From contig WELA01000805.1 of NCBI GenBank assembly GCA_009602735.1, positions 688,273 through 720,299 on the forward strand: a stretch of DNA of 32,027 nt, given 5' to 3'. Every line of letters starts with the position of its first letter. Within the stretch, counting starts at the first letter, position 1. The stretch comes from Mesotaenium endlicherianum. Lineage: Eukaryota; Streptophyta; Zygnematophyceae; Zygnematales; Mesotaeniaceae. Shown piece by piece: positions 9,233-20,451 of the stretch. The notes below the pieces were generated by a model. That model was not told the DNA's origin and did no database searches. It worked only from the letters and a program-made list of their open reading frames with translations. Made by a program: the position numbers and the translations under genes.

Positions 9233-12200
9233 ATGCTACACGTTATGGATCGAGGATGGCCAGCACAGCCAAAATTTCCCTCGACCTCGATGGGCTGCAT
9301 TGGCAACTCCCTTGCGTGGGCCCCCACAGACCTCAGTAGCCGACCTCCGGCAGCCACCGCCGCCGTCGCTGCCGCCGCCGCAGCAGCAGCAGCAGCAGCA
9401 GGAGAGGCCATGGCCGAGTTTTTCTCCCCCGTGCCGCCGCTGCAGCCTGGCCTGACCGGGCCCATCAACCCTGGCAGCCTCCTCGAAGCCCTGCAGCTGC
9501 AGCGCCAGCACCAAGAGCACCTCATCTGGCAAGGCAGCACTGCTTCAGGCGCAAGCAGCAGCACAGGCCTGGATGCAGACCCATTCCTAGAGCACGCTCC
9601 GCAACTCACGAGCGCTGCTGGAGAGCACCGCCCGCCCGCGCGGCCGCCTGTCTTGCCGCGCGAGGCTGCGCCTGCGCCACCTGGCAATGGCGACGGCAAC
9701 AGCAACGGCGACGGCAGCCGCGTGCTGTGCAGGCTGAGCGTATTTCAGCACCGGCAGCACACAGGTGATTTCCTTCCCCTTGAACTACAGGTTTATGCCC
9801 GCAGGCATGTTCATCGGGGGATGTTTGCATAGTGAGGAGCTCCCCTCCCTGTGAGGATTGAGCAGCTCAAGCATCAGAGGCACTCGGGGCTGGCCTGCTG
9901 CATTTTGCTATTCCTCCACTGCTCCGCTACGCTCAATCTCGAAGGTGAACCACGCTGCTGCCGCTGGCTGGCTGGCTGGCAATGGCATTGCGACAATCTC
10001 CAGGAAGCACCACCTGCTCTTATTGCGCTGCCACTCCTGCGGCGTACTCTGAGCTCAACCTTAGACATCGCAATGCGTTTGTCATTGCCCCCCTCCCTCC
10101 CTCCCCCCCTCCCTCACGTCTCCCTCCCTTCCTCCCTCCCTCCTTTGCCCGCTTCAACACTAGCACCTGGGGCACCCGTCCCTCATCAATATCCCCACTC
10201 ACACCGACCTTGCCCCTGTCGATCTTGGCTTCTGCCATGTGAGCGTGTGTGCGCGTGCAGTCCTCATGAAGAGCGTCCACCTTAGCAGAACCCCAGCCCA
10301 GGCTGTGCACGCGCGCTGTCAGGAGTTCCTGCTGCACCCCGCCGGCTGCACCCCTGCAGGGGAGGCCATGGACTCCTACTTCGATGAGAGGAGCGTCGGG
10401 TGCACTTTTGTGACCTCCCTGAAGGCGCTCAGCATCCGCAACGGGTGGGACATCGTGCTCGACTATGGCGACGACGACGCGCCCGCTACGACCACCATGC
10501 CCCCCGCTCTCCGCGTGTCGCTGTAGTCACACGCCCTCGCTCCGTTCCGCACCCGCTCCCCCCCTCTTCCATCCCCTCCCCTCCCCTCCCCTCTCCTCCC
10601 CTCCCCGTCCCTCGCTTTGTTGTCCCTGCCTTTGTCCTTCTATGCTGCAATAGAACTGTGCAATCAGACATTGCTCTGGAGTCCCGACTCTCAATTCTTG
10701 CTTCTGATATGGATTGGAGGCGGGTGTCGGAATCGGAGCCGGCGTGTTGGCAGGAGAAAGACTCATAGGAGCCGAGAGACAGCCGGCTGACTCCGATGAG
10801 CCCAATGAGTAGTGCGCTGTGACCTGTCCATCCAAGGCTCAACCGCAAAGCATCCACATTGGGCTGCTGAGGCTCTCCGGCTGATCAACTCCATGTATCG
10901 TCCTCCCTGCAGCAACAAGAACCTGGCGTGCATCCCCCTCCTCGCACACGACCTGGAGCTGGTGGAGCGACACGTGGACCTCCGTCAGATGGCATTGCAG
11001 AAGCAGCAGCAGCAGCAGCTCCCCGCAACGCACGCGGACCTGAGGGCCCCCCTGTCCCAGAGCCAGATGGCGCAAGCCATGGTCCACCACTTCAGGGATG
11101 GCAGGCGCACACTCGCATCAGAGGGTGCGGGTGCTGCGGGTCGACTTGCTGATCAGGTAGGCAACGAGCGTCAGCTCTCTCAGCGAGCTCCTGCAGCCGG
11201 GGGGGTGAGTAACAAGAGAGTGAGGTCCTGTGTTGTTGTGTGCGTACCTGCACCTGTGGATTGTGTGCGTGCATGCGTATGTGCGCGTGCGTGGGTGTGT
11301 GTGTATGTGTCTGTGCTTGCGTGTGCTTGTGCCTGCATGCATGTGTGTGCTGTGTGTGTGTTTGCGTGTGTGTCAGTGTCTGGGGAGATGGCGTTTGCCT
11401 CCAGATCGTGTTTCTCTATTTGCATCAGTGAGCACTTAGGTGTACACATGCAATGTTTACGGCTCTGCTACCCTATACTCTACAGCTGCAGTCATCTGCC
11501 AAGGAAAGGCGGGAATAAAAGTCAGTGCCAATACTCTCTGATCTGAGTGTTTCTTCAAAGGAGCTGACTTCCAGTCTCCTGTCGTTACATGCTCAGGCGA
11601 TGAATCCAATGCAAATCAATGCGAGGTCCGAGCCGATCGACATACAATCAGAGGTACATGCAGCAATCATCATTACCTTGTGTGTCTAGTCATTGGGCGT
11701 GCACCAATCACTTGAATCATGAGCCTGTCTTTCTCCTCGTGGCTTCGACATTGCCTGCCGCCTGCTGCGTCGCCAGCCTGCCCAGCGCATGCATGCCCCT
11801 TGCAACCGTGCAGGCATGCTGCCGCAGAGCCAGCTGGCAAGCTCTGGGAGCCCATCACATCGCAGGGTGCTTCAGCCCGACGAGGTTTCCAGCAGGCATG
11901 CCATATTGACGGTGTGTTAAGAAGCTGCATCGCTGTTGCGAGGCTGCATCTGCTCCTCTCTGCCGTCGGGGCGTATGCCCTCCCGAGAAGTGTCCACGTG
12001 CGGAAGCTTGACAAGCTGAGAGGAGAGGCGGCAACCAAGTGTGCAAGAGGCCACTTGTGTGGGTGACAAAAGCCAGCCAGCTGGCAGCTAGCCAGCCAGT
12101 AAGCCAGCCAGCCAACAGACCGTCCCTTTATACGCCTTAGCCGTTTGCAGAGGACAGCCCAGTCGCCATACCAAACCCCCCTCGTGCTTGCTGTTCTGGC

Positions 12201-15200
12201 ATGCAGAGGTACCCCTTGAGGCTGAGCTTCATGGAGGAGCTGGGGCTAGATGCGGAGGAGCTGGAGCAGCAGCTCTCTTGGAACAAGGAGGGCCATGGGG
12301 AGCGCCAGTTGGCGGACGCCTACTCGCTGAACACGAGGGGGGCGCCGTTTGACGACCTGCCGCCGCCATCGCCATGGGCCGACCTGTCCTGCGACGCCTC
12401 CTCACGTAGGCTTTCTGCGACTCGTTCCCGCTTCTCTGGAAAAAACTTTGCGCGTCGCGGCCCAACGTCCCCTTTGGCACGCAGTTGCAGGTGTAGTGTG
12501 TGGATTGTGCTGTGGCGAGATGACGGTGACACAGGTATGCTGAGGCAGATGTTGCACTTGGGTCTAATTGAAGCGCTTGTGGGCAGATCCAGAGTGGGAG
12601 GGTGGAGCGGAGGGAGGGAGGGAGGGCAGCAAGCGGGGGCTGCGCAAATGGTGCCAATTCCTTCATACATATTGTTCCCAGGCGCCTGCGTGTGCTGTGT
12701 CCGCTCCTCCTATTTCGACCGTTCCCCGCACACAGTGTCCGTCCCCTAATTCCTTATCACTTCCCGTGCGCTGCACGCCTTCTTGAGGGTGGATGCGCAA
12801 GTCATTGCGCATCCTACTGGGCTCTGCCAGGCCAGACGTGAACTCTTCAATTGTCCGCTGCTCCTCCTCCTCCTCCTCCGCCTCCTGCTTCTGACCTGGT
12901 CCGCCTCTTCCCTGTCCTCCGGCCTGCTTCTGTTTTTCTGGGGGTGTGTGTGCGTGCGTGCGTGCGTACGTGCGTCCTACAGCGTGCCTGTCGTCAAGCC
13001 CCTCCTCCCTCCAGCTGGGGAAGCCCTTCAAAGCGTTGACCCTCAACTCGGAGAGCCCCCACACTCCCACCATCATGCCGCCCAGGAACTCCACGGGTTC
13101 CCGCTCACTTCCCGCCTCCCTTTTCTCCCCCGATCGCCACCTGCCCCCCCGCGCTGGCGCTGACTTTGAAACGTCGTGCGCAAGCTTCCCGCCGCCCGCC
13201 GCCCACCTATTGAGCTTCAGCGAGTCGCCAGCTGGTGGCAAGGAAGAGCAGCTGCTGAGCCACTTTCTTGGTCCGTTCGGTGGAGCTCTACCGGAGGCAC
13301 CCCCTCCTTTTCCCCCTCCTCCTAGAGAGGGGCTGCGGCTAGGCCAGACCCAGACGCAGGCGCAAGCGCAAGCGCAGAGGCAGGCACAGACGCATGCACA
13401 AGTGGCAAGCATGCACGCGTCGGGTGCTCACACGCACGCGCATGCGCATCATGCACGCGGTGACATGGCGCAGCTAGACCACGCCATCTGGTCCAGGCCT
13501 CTGCCAACTTTGAGGTCCAGCTTCGGCCCCCCGTCGCAGCTGCCCAATCCCAGCATGATTCCCAGCAGCGCCCCATCTGGCGGACGCCCCCAGAGTTTGC
13601 GAGGTGGCAGCTCCTCCTGGAGCCTCCTGAATCCTCCACCTAGGCGAGAAGCCAATTCCAGTTACAAATCCAACCCCCCAACGCTTGCAGCATCCCCCTC
13701 CCTTGGCTCCAGGTCCAACAGCACTGACCCGTCCGCGTGCCCCCAGGAGCAGCTGCAGCGCAGCCAGAGCCTCTCCTCTCGGAACGCGACACCTGTCGCC
13801 TTTGAGAGTGCTTGGCTCGAGGCTTCCGGACTCGACGAGGATATGGACCGGGAGGAGAAGCCAGGGATGGAGCAGGCGGAGGCTGAGAATGGGCTGCGGG
13901 GTGGAGGAGCCAATCCCGCACAGCTCCGCTACTCTGGCGGTATTGCAGAGCCCCCCGTTGTCACGCCGCCAGCTGCCACCTGTGGAATCGCCGGGTGGCC
14001 CCCAAGCAGCAGGATGGACCTTGGAAGCGCGGGGCGCCGCTCCCCCGCCTCCCTGTCTGCGCCTCAGCCCGCCACCTGTCCGAAGCAGAAGCTGCACAAG
14101 TCGCAGTCCATGCAGCAGCTGGCAAGGAGCCCGTCCCCTGCGTTCGTCCAGGTGGCAAGCTCCCTGCTGAGGAGAGCCGAAAGCGACCCCGTGGGGGACC
14201 AGGAGGAGAGCCAGGCCTGTGGGCTTGCAGGAAATCAGCAGGACAAGTGCCAGCTGGCAAACTCGGAGGTGGCGCCCTGCAAGGGCCCCACCGAGAGGCT
14301 CGCAGGCATGGGCCTGGAGGAGCTTGCCGAGGTGTGCCCCCCCCCNTTCTCGCAGTACCACTTGGGCAATATTGGCTTCCAGAGGCTTTTGAGTTTGTGT
14401 TTTGACGTCCTTGTCAAGCTGATCAAGCCCGGGCCCCTGCATTGAAGCACACCTGCAGCACTGCGCTGTCTTAATCTGGACACTTGTGCTGTTCCCTGTG
14501 CGTGCGTGTGTGCGTCCATGTATGCGTGTGTGTGCACGGGCTGCGCGTGCATCGAAGCCGCGGATGTGGCGTGATCGGACGGCCGAGCGGGCGTGCAGTA
14601 CTTCACGATGCCCATCTCCGCGGCCGCCAGGAAGCTGGGGGTGGGCCTTACGGTGCTGAAGAAGAAGAGCCGCGTGATCGGCATCCCGCGCTGGCCGCAC
14701 CGCAAGCTCAAGAGCCTGGAGTCCCTCATCCACAACGTGCAGGTCGGTTTGCCCGCCGTCCATCTGCATGCCCCCCGGGGGACGCCCTCTCCCTCTCATG
14801 CCCTCCCTCTCGTGCCCTGGCTCTTGTGCGCTCGCTGCTTTGGACGTTGTGTGTGACTATGCCCACTTGGTTGAAATCACGGCTTGTGCAAGAATTCAGA
14901 TGCATTGCTGGAAAATTCCTTCCTTCTTTACCTCTAGCTCCCAGTGCCATCCTACCCATGCTTCCATTTTTGCGCGAGGTCCCTTCCTCCCCTTGGGTCC
15001 CTCTTGTGACCTCTGCTCGCAGTCTGACATGCAAGAATTCCAATAATGCCACTGTTTTCTGCAAAGCAATGATGACATCAGGCTGTATCCTTTTCATTTG
15101 TCCTTGCAGCTGGCTTTGCATCGATTCAAATTTCATGTGAAGCTGCACAAGGTGGACAGTGCCCTCAATGGTGTCATGCTGAGTGTTTGCGTGTGTGTGC

Positions 15201-15674
15201 CTCTGCCTGCATATGTCACAGGATCTCGCAAAGGGCTCAGAGGGGAAGGTGTCAGCCCCGGTGCTGTCGGCGGTGGAGGAGCTGAAGAAGCAGAGGAACT
15301 CGATGGCTACATGTCCGGCTCTTGCGCTGACAAATCGCACCAAGCGCCTGCGCCAGGCCTCCTTCAAGATCTCCTACAAGCGCCGCCGGCAGGCCACTGC
15401 GCAAGGCCCCTCCATGAGTGGCAGCCAGCCACCTCCTGGGAAGGGCGGGGAGGAGAAAGGTGAGGAGGAGACGGTTGATCGCGGCGTTTGTGGTGGTGCC
15501 AGGGAGGGAAACGGTGCCCAGCTCAATCACGCACTCTTGCAAGAGGTGCGACAGGTGGCACTTGCCGGAACACCTGATGGAGGAGAACCAAGGGCTGGTG
15601 GATGCACGCCACAATTGGAGTTGCTTGACAGCCACCTGGCGACAACAGATGGGGGTGATGTGCACTTTAAGTAG
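9233..15674 (+). CDS. RWP-RK domain transcription factor, seven-exon model (copy 1, apparently intact)
   Basis: Plant-type DNA-binding regulator. Modelled exons: 9233-9764, 10261-10444, 10913-11156, 12207-12405, 12983-14331, 14599-14742, 15222-15674. Every junction is GT-AG and all phases agree (3,105 nt, 1,034 residues). Exon 1 has an in-frame TAA at 9203 upstream of its first ATG and a poly-Ala tract. Exon 3 has a Gln run. Exon 5 is long and low-complexity (Ser/Pro, alternating Gln-Ala, His-Ala repeats near residue 520). The RWP-RK domain starts with LEELAE at the end of exon 5 and continues in exon 6 as [20 protein letters not shown], then [16 protein letters not shown] and LKSLESLI. Exon 7 adds a basic RTKRLRQASFKISYKRRR block. 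No PB1 domain is seen, so it is RKD-like rather than a NIN-like protein, but far longer than usual RKDs. The Cys usual in the K-K-x-C-R segment is Ser. Exons 5-7 are certain in outline; exons 1-2 and the 10444 donor are tentative and could belong to a separate gene. Confidence 0.8.
10081..10145. repeat. polypyrimidine tract in RWP-RK intron 1
   Basis: About 65 bases of nearly pure C/T with CCCTCC units. On the opposite strand these are G-runs able to form G-quadruplex or triplex structures. A similar tract lies at 10554-10615 in the next modelled intron. Confidence 0.7.
10554..10615. repeat. polypyrimidine tract (CCCCT)n in RWP-RK intron 2
   Basis: CCCCTCCCCTCCCCT-type units repeat several times. 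The region is non-coding in the model. It is one of several strand-asymmetric pyrimidine tracts inside this gene. Confidence 0.7.
11230..11390. repeat. degenerate GT/TGCG-rich microsatellite in RWP-RK intron 3
   Basis: Long alternating purine-pyrimidine sequence of GTGTGCGTGC type following the donor at 11157. Similar tracts recur in the introns before exons 5, 6 and 7 and in the inverted copy. Such tracts can adopt Z-DNA. They generate spurious Cys/Val open frames on both strands. Confidence 0.7.
14346..14346. other. ambiguous base N (assembly break) in copy 1 intron 5
   Basis: A single N follows a run of about ten C just after the donor at 14332, the position homologous to the N at 22168. 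It falls in the intron and does not affect the coding model. Confidence 0.7.
14599..14742 (+). CDS. exon encoding the core RWP-RK DNA-binding motif (copy 1)
   Basis: This 48-codon, phase-0 exon is the most diagnostic part of the gene. It encodes the helix [20 protein letters not shown] and the signature [12 protein letters not shown]. The acceptor is GCGTGCAG before 14599 and the donor GTCGGT after 14742. Joining it to exon 5 (LEELAE before the donor at 14332) restores the contiguous domain. The minus-strand duplicate at 21654-21797 differs by five bases, three of them silent. Confidence 0.93.
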
Positions 15675-15876
15675 TGCTACTTGCACGTGCATGTACTTCA
15701 TGCAGGTTGCATGGCATCTGCTGCTTGTAAGATTCAACATCACTGAGCTGGCTATGCTCTTGACCGTGGGCTGGTAAGACCTAATGCTATACCAAAATGT
15801 TTGCTTTCTTGCAAAAATTGCAAGTAGGTCAAAAGGGATACAGGTTTTTTTAATAATTTGGTTGCCAGTTGCATTC

Positions 15877-16045
15877 GCTCTCACTACGTAAGTCATCCTA
15901 GTGATCTATTTGATAAGCAAACCGCGTTTGCTCTCAAATATGTGTTAGACAATTAGAAGGAAAAAGACTCTCACCAGGTTCCAAAAAAGGACCTAACACT
16001 GCCCCGTCTGGATGAGAAGTCGTTTGAGTCCATCCGTGCTGGCAC
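15877..16045 (+). repeat. dispersed repeat, copy A
   Basis: Shares GCTCTCACTACG and, about 90 bases later, a block of the form ACTCTCACCAGGTTCCAAAA...ACTGCCCC..CT...TCCATC.G.GC with 20310-20451 on the same strand. Since the surrounding duplication is inverted, this is an independent repeat family. Type unknown. Confidence 0.45.
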
Positions 16046-16056
16046 GTAAATCCTCC

Positions 16057-16075
16057 ATTTATTTATTTATTTATA
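16057..16075. repeat. (ATTT)n microsatellite
   Basis: Four to five ATTT units in non-coding sequence just after dispersed repeat copy A. Confidence 0.8.
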
Positions 16076-19000
16076 TAGAAGCAAAGATTTTAAATGGAAA
16101 TGAGAGTACCAGGTTACTCTATAATTGTAGGGGTAATGCCACCCAAAAAGAGTAAACAAAGAAACAACCGACATGATATCAACAAAATGATGAGTCGCCT
16201 TCATTCGAGGAGTTACACATGGTGCCTACTTGTGGATGTTCATTCCAGCACTTGCTTTCTATGCTTCTCTTCAATGCACATCAATGATAGTTGCATGCTC
16301 ATGGCTGTTAGTGTTCTTTGAAATTGTAATTATAGCTTACAAAAGAATGGCAGGTACCGTGTAAGAGGCCTTTGCCCAATTGGCCTTCCACTCTAGCCAA
16401 GCTTGTCAGGCATGCACACCTGAGTCCTACCTAGCGTGCAATTGGAAGGAGCTTATTCAGCCCTTTGCACCTTTGACAGGTTATTTCTGACACGGGTATG
16501 ATACACACACTACGCAATACGCAGTGTAATACGTTGTGTTGTACATAGCGCAAAGGTGTTCTTTCACAATTCGTAGAGTGATTGCTACGCTTATCATCAT
16601 ACAACTTGCAATCTAGTCGTAATGCACCGTGTTTTAAATGTGCAAGTAAATGCTACTTGATTCAATCATCTATGCAACTTCTACATTTTGACAGTAGCAG
16701 ATTTCTTTGACTAACATCTTAAGCATAATTTTTTATCAGACAGTGTGCTGAACCTTATGCAAAATATTGATACATGTATTGCTATGTGATGTTCCAACTA
16801 ATCTTATCAAAAGAAAGATTTAAAACCAAAAGAATCAGAATAAACGACGTTCAACAACATGCACACATGTATGCATATAGAGACGCAATCAAAGTAATAA
16901 CTTGAGGGCAGCTAAACAAGCACAATCACTATCAAAGGGACCGGATGGCATCAGTGCAGCATGACACAGAGAAAAACACCCTGTAAATGGTACACAGCAC
17001 GATGCCATGTATATGGGGTTTCCTAGCAACTTACTAGCAAGTAGTTGGGAAGTTCTCTGGGACCCCATGCATGGACGTTCTTTAAAATCCTGCCCATATT
17101 TAAAGATTTGGGCTCACAAGCCCAAAAATGATAAGTTGATCTAGATTGCAAGATTATCAATAGTACTTGAACTCAACGGCGATTGTGACACTTTTAAATA
17201 TAGATTTCTCATTCTGCTTTCAGATCGTCAATTCTGTTGTAAGTCGCCGTTTTGGGCACACGATTAATTTTTTTCTTCTTTGTGTTTAGTTGTGTCTAGT
17301 CAAAAGACATCAAGTTTGGTCTGACGCGTTTGATTGAACTAAGACTTCTTCATTGACATTGTGTCCATGTATGGGTGGCCTCACAGCGGTTGTTGATGAT
17401 CAAACCACAAATGAACCGTACACCAATCAAATTGTCTCATGTTACCCATATTACACATAGACCGTAAGGTGAAATAGTTGAATGGGTTGAAACAACTTCT
17501 CCAACTTTGATCATATTTTTGAAGATGAACAACTTATCCTTGGGAATGACGTCAGAGTAGTAAATTGTCGTATATGTGATTTAGTAGGAGGTATGAGAAT
17601 TCCGCCCGTGGTTGGAGTTCGTATATTCCACGTCCAAGTGTTGGAGTTATGGATTTTGCATAGAGCACAAGAATCAATATTGCCAATGAGATTGTTACTA
17701 CTCATTTAATTATTTTCAATGTGCACGTATTAAAACCTTGATTCAAACCAGATAATTTGGTTAATTCTTGATTGGAATCTACACGCTAGAGGAAAGGTGG
17801 GCTATCGCGATTGACTATTCAAAAAGTAAATATTAAATGTCATCAGTTTCCACCAATAGTTTGACAATTTATTTCACTATAAAGAACGTCGGCAAAGATA
17901 CTTAATTTTTTTTCCCAATTTCAAATTTCAAAACTTTCTCCAAGTGGTTGAATTCAATTTCATTTCACCAATTCTCTTTTGGACTTTGCTTCAAGATTTT
18001 AGTAGTGGGTCCCTGAATATCCACCCTTTTGCCGATTTTGGCCTCATCACCACTTGCACACATATAGGGTGAGTATGAAAGCGTCTTCCCAAAGTTGATG
18101 ATTGTACATGTTTTGCATGCATGAATTGTGGCGCACGAAAGGTTGGTTGGCATTTGCTCCATGATGCCAATGCTAACATATTCTTGAGTACGATAAGCAA
18201 TAAGGATTCTTGTGCTCTTAATGTAGGGGCCAAAAACTCTGTAGCTAGCGCGGGGTTTATCACACCATCGTAATTAATGATATATTGACATGTGCTTTCA
18301 AAACTTTGATATTTTGACTTAAGAGTCTATACACATGTGAAAAATATGTCGTAATTTATTACCATATGTTTTATGCCGTACGATCTATAAAGGGTATATA
18401 AATATGAGTTAGAGCCCTCATGATTGTGACATGCTTGTGCTTTAATTAGAGACACAAATTTGCATGCTTCGAAATGAACTTTACATATTGCACAACCTTG
18501 CTGAGTATGAATAGACGATGAAGCAGCAAGATGAATTAGCCAAAGTGCTTAAATTATTGCAAACAGATGTAAATATTGAAATTACCTCACAAATGTAATA
18601 CTTCAATGGTTTGCGTAAGGGTTTAAGTTTTTGCCCGTGACATAGCTAAGTTCAAACAGACAGCAAAACCTCCATGTGTTTGGCAACCACAAAATAATAC
18701 ATGTAGGCAGTAGGAAATTGTAAATACGTAGGGATTATGGCAACGGCCATTTGGGAATTAAAGATGTCTTCTCCCTATGAAGGTGTCCCTGGTATTATGA
18801 TAAGACGGAATGTTTATTTCAAGAAAAAGCTAGATCTAGTACCTAGGCTTTAAAATTCAAATACAAGCAAAGCAGTAGCTATGTATATGCATAGGTGAGC
18901 AACCGCTTTCCTTTTCTTGACACTTAATTTACAAGTACTTCTCTTCAGTTTAAAGGTATGAACAAGAAAACCATTTTTAGCTTTACCATCTACATAGAAG

Positions 19001-20309
19001 CCAGTATGACCAACGGCGATGCCGTCAGCTTTCGGACTCTCAAGACCTAACGTCTAAATCCATACTTGTTCCCATCAAATTAAGCTTGGGGACGCTCTTC
19101 GCCCAAGTCCCCCTCGGGCACCTAAAGAAGGGGGAAGTGGTGGGGGGAAGCCCCCAGAAGGATGGCTAATACTATGGGCAAATACAACAAACATGCTGGA
19201 GATTTACACTGTTGGTCGCAGTGGCTCCTTGTCTATGTGGTGGATCCAGATTAGCACACTAAGACATGTGCGTTCTTAGCTTCCCTTGTAGGTTGTATAC
19301 AATATAAGCACCCCAAAATAAGTGATGAAAATAGAGAAGTGATTGCTGATTCACTCATACAAAAGGCTAGTACTACCCTTCCCCTCATGCTTGAAGTCGT
19401 GAAGCCAATCTCCAGAGTGGCAAGGATTTCTCTTGTTACCAATTAAAACTACATCACATTTTTTTTCTTGCACTTCGTCTTCTACTTCAAGGGACACATT
19501 TGCAACAGATGCTCTAATTTCTCAATGGCAGTTGCTTTTGTCTGTACTCAAGGTTGATGATATTAGGTGGGTTGTTTAAAACTCTTTATAGCGTAAGAAG
19601 CTTTTTTAGTTTTGAACCTTCCTCCCTCCCCCGTCACCAAGTTCTTTTCTTCAGATGGCTTAAAACCCACCTTTACAAATAGCTGAACCTATTCTTACAA
19701 TAATGTTGAAGTGTGACATTTGCACGGTGACTTAATGAATTACAGCGTTATTTGAACACTTGCTCTAATTGAGACGGTACATAGCAACTTCACCGTATTC
19801 TCGTGGTCAACAAGGTTATGCAACGAAGTTCAGTTACCAAGTTTGCATTTATAATGCCTGCTACTCGAGCGCCTGCCCACAAATTGTGGGATCATACCTG
19901 CAGTATGAGTAAAATCTTTAGGAGGTATCAAGGACCAAAGATAAGACGCTTTTGATTAAGAGCAGTGCAATCCCGACAAGCTTGGCAAGAATGTGTAGGC
20001 AAACTAAGAGGAGGGCTATTTTACAAGATGCTTGCCACTTTTGCAACTCTTAGCAATACATGAGCACGTCTAACTAATCTTAATTCATAAAAAAAAAGAT
20101 GCACGAAAAAAGTGCTGGGATTGACATTGACAACTTACCTCGAAACTCCTTACACGCACAAAACTGCTTGACCTCATATATTTTCATGTCCCAAATGCTT
20201 ATTTTCTCGGCTTCTTTGGGTGATACTAAATTACAGCTATGTGGTACACTTTGTTTTCACGCCATATACGTGCTCTTAGGAACGATGGGCTAAAAATAAC
20301 AGGACATTA

Positions 20310-20451
20310 GCTCTCACTACGCTTGTTGTACTATTAGAATATGGGGTAGATAAACAAGCTGGGTTGAGAGTCTAGAGTCTTACCAGGTTCTAAAGAGGCC
20401 CTATCACTGCCCCATCTTGTCATACAATTGTTGTAACTCCATCGGCGCCAG
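20310..20451 (+). repeat. dispersed repeat, copy B
   Basis: Same-strand relative of 15877-16045: begins GCTCTCACTACG and contains TTACCAGGTTCTAAAGAGGC and ACTGCCCCATCTTG, then TCCATCGGCGCC. It lies immediately beyond the inner end of the inverted copy 2. Confidence 0.45.

Larger units (their letters stand above)
12289..15835 (+). repeat. left arm of large inverted duplication (RWP-RK copy 1)
   Basis: From AGGGCCATG within exon 4 to just past the GGTCAAAA near 15832, this segment is similar in inverted orientation to about 20535-24127. Similarity covers exons, introns and about 160 bp downstream of the stop codon. It is best in exon 6 and weaker, with many indels, in introns. The arms are about 3.5 kb, and the ends were estimated by eye. 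Confidence 0.85.

Noticed and set aside
11240..11449. Cys/Val-rich and Thr/His-rich open frames on both strands
   Set aside because: They are translations of a GT-rich intronic microsatellite.
13474..14799. 441-residue minus-strand open frame
   Set aside because: It lies opposite exons 5 and 6 of the RWP-RK gene, spans their intron and the N, and its sequence is the complement of a high-GC coding frame with no family features.
19087..19160. GC-rich island that might be organelle-derived
   Set aside because: No plastid or mitochondrial gene or RNA could be identified in or around it.
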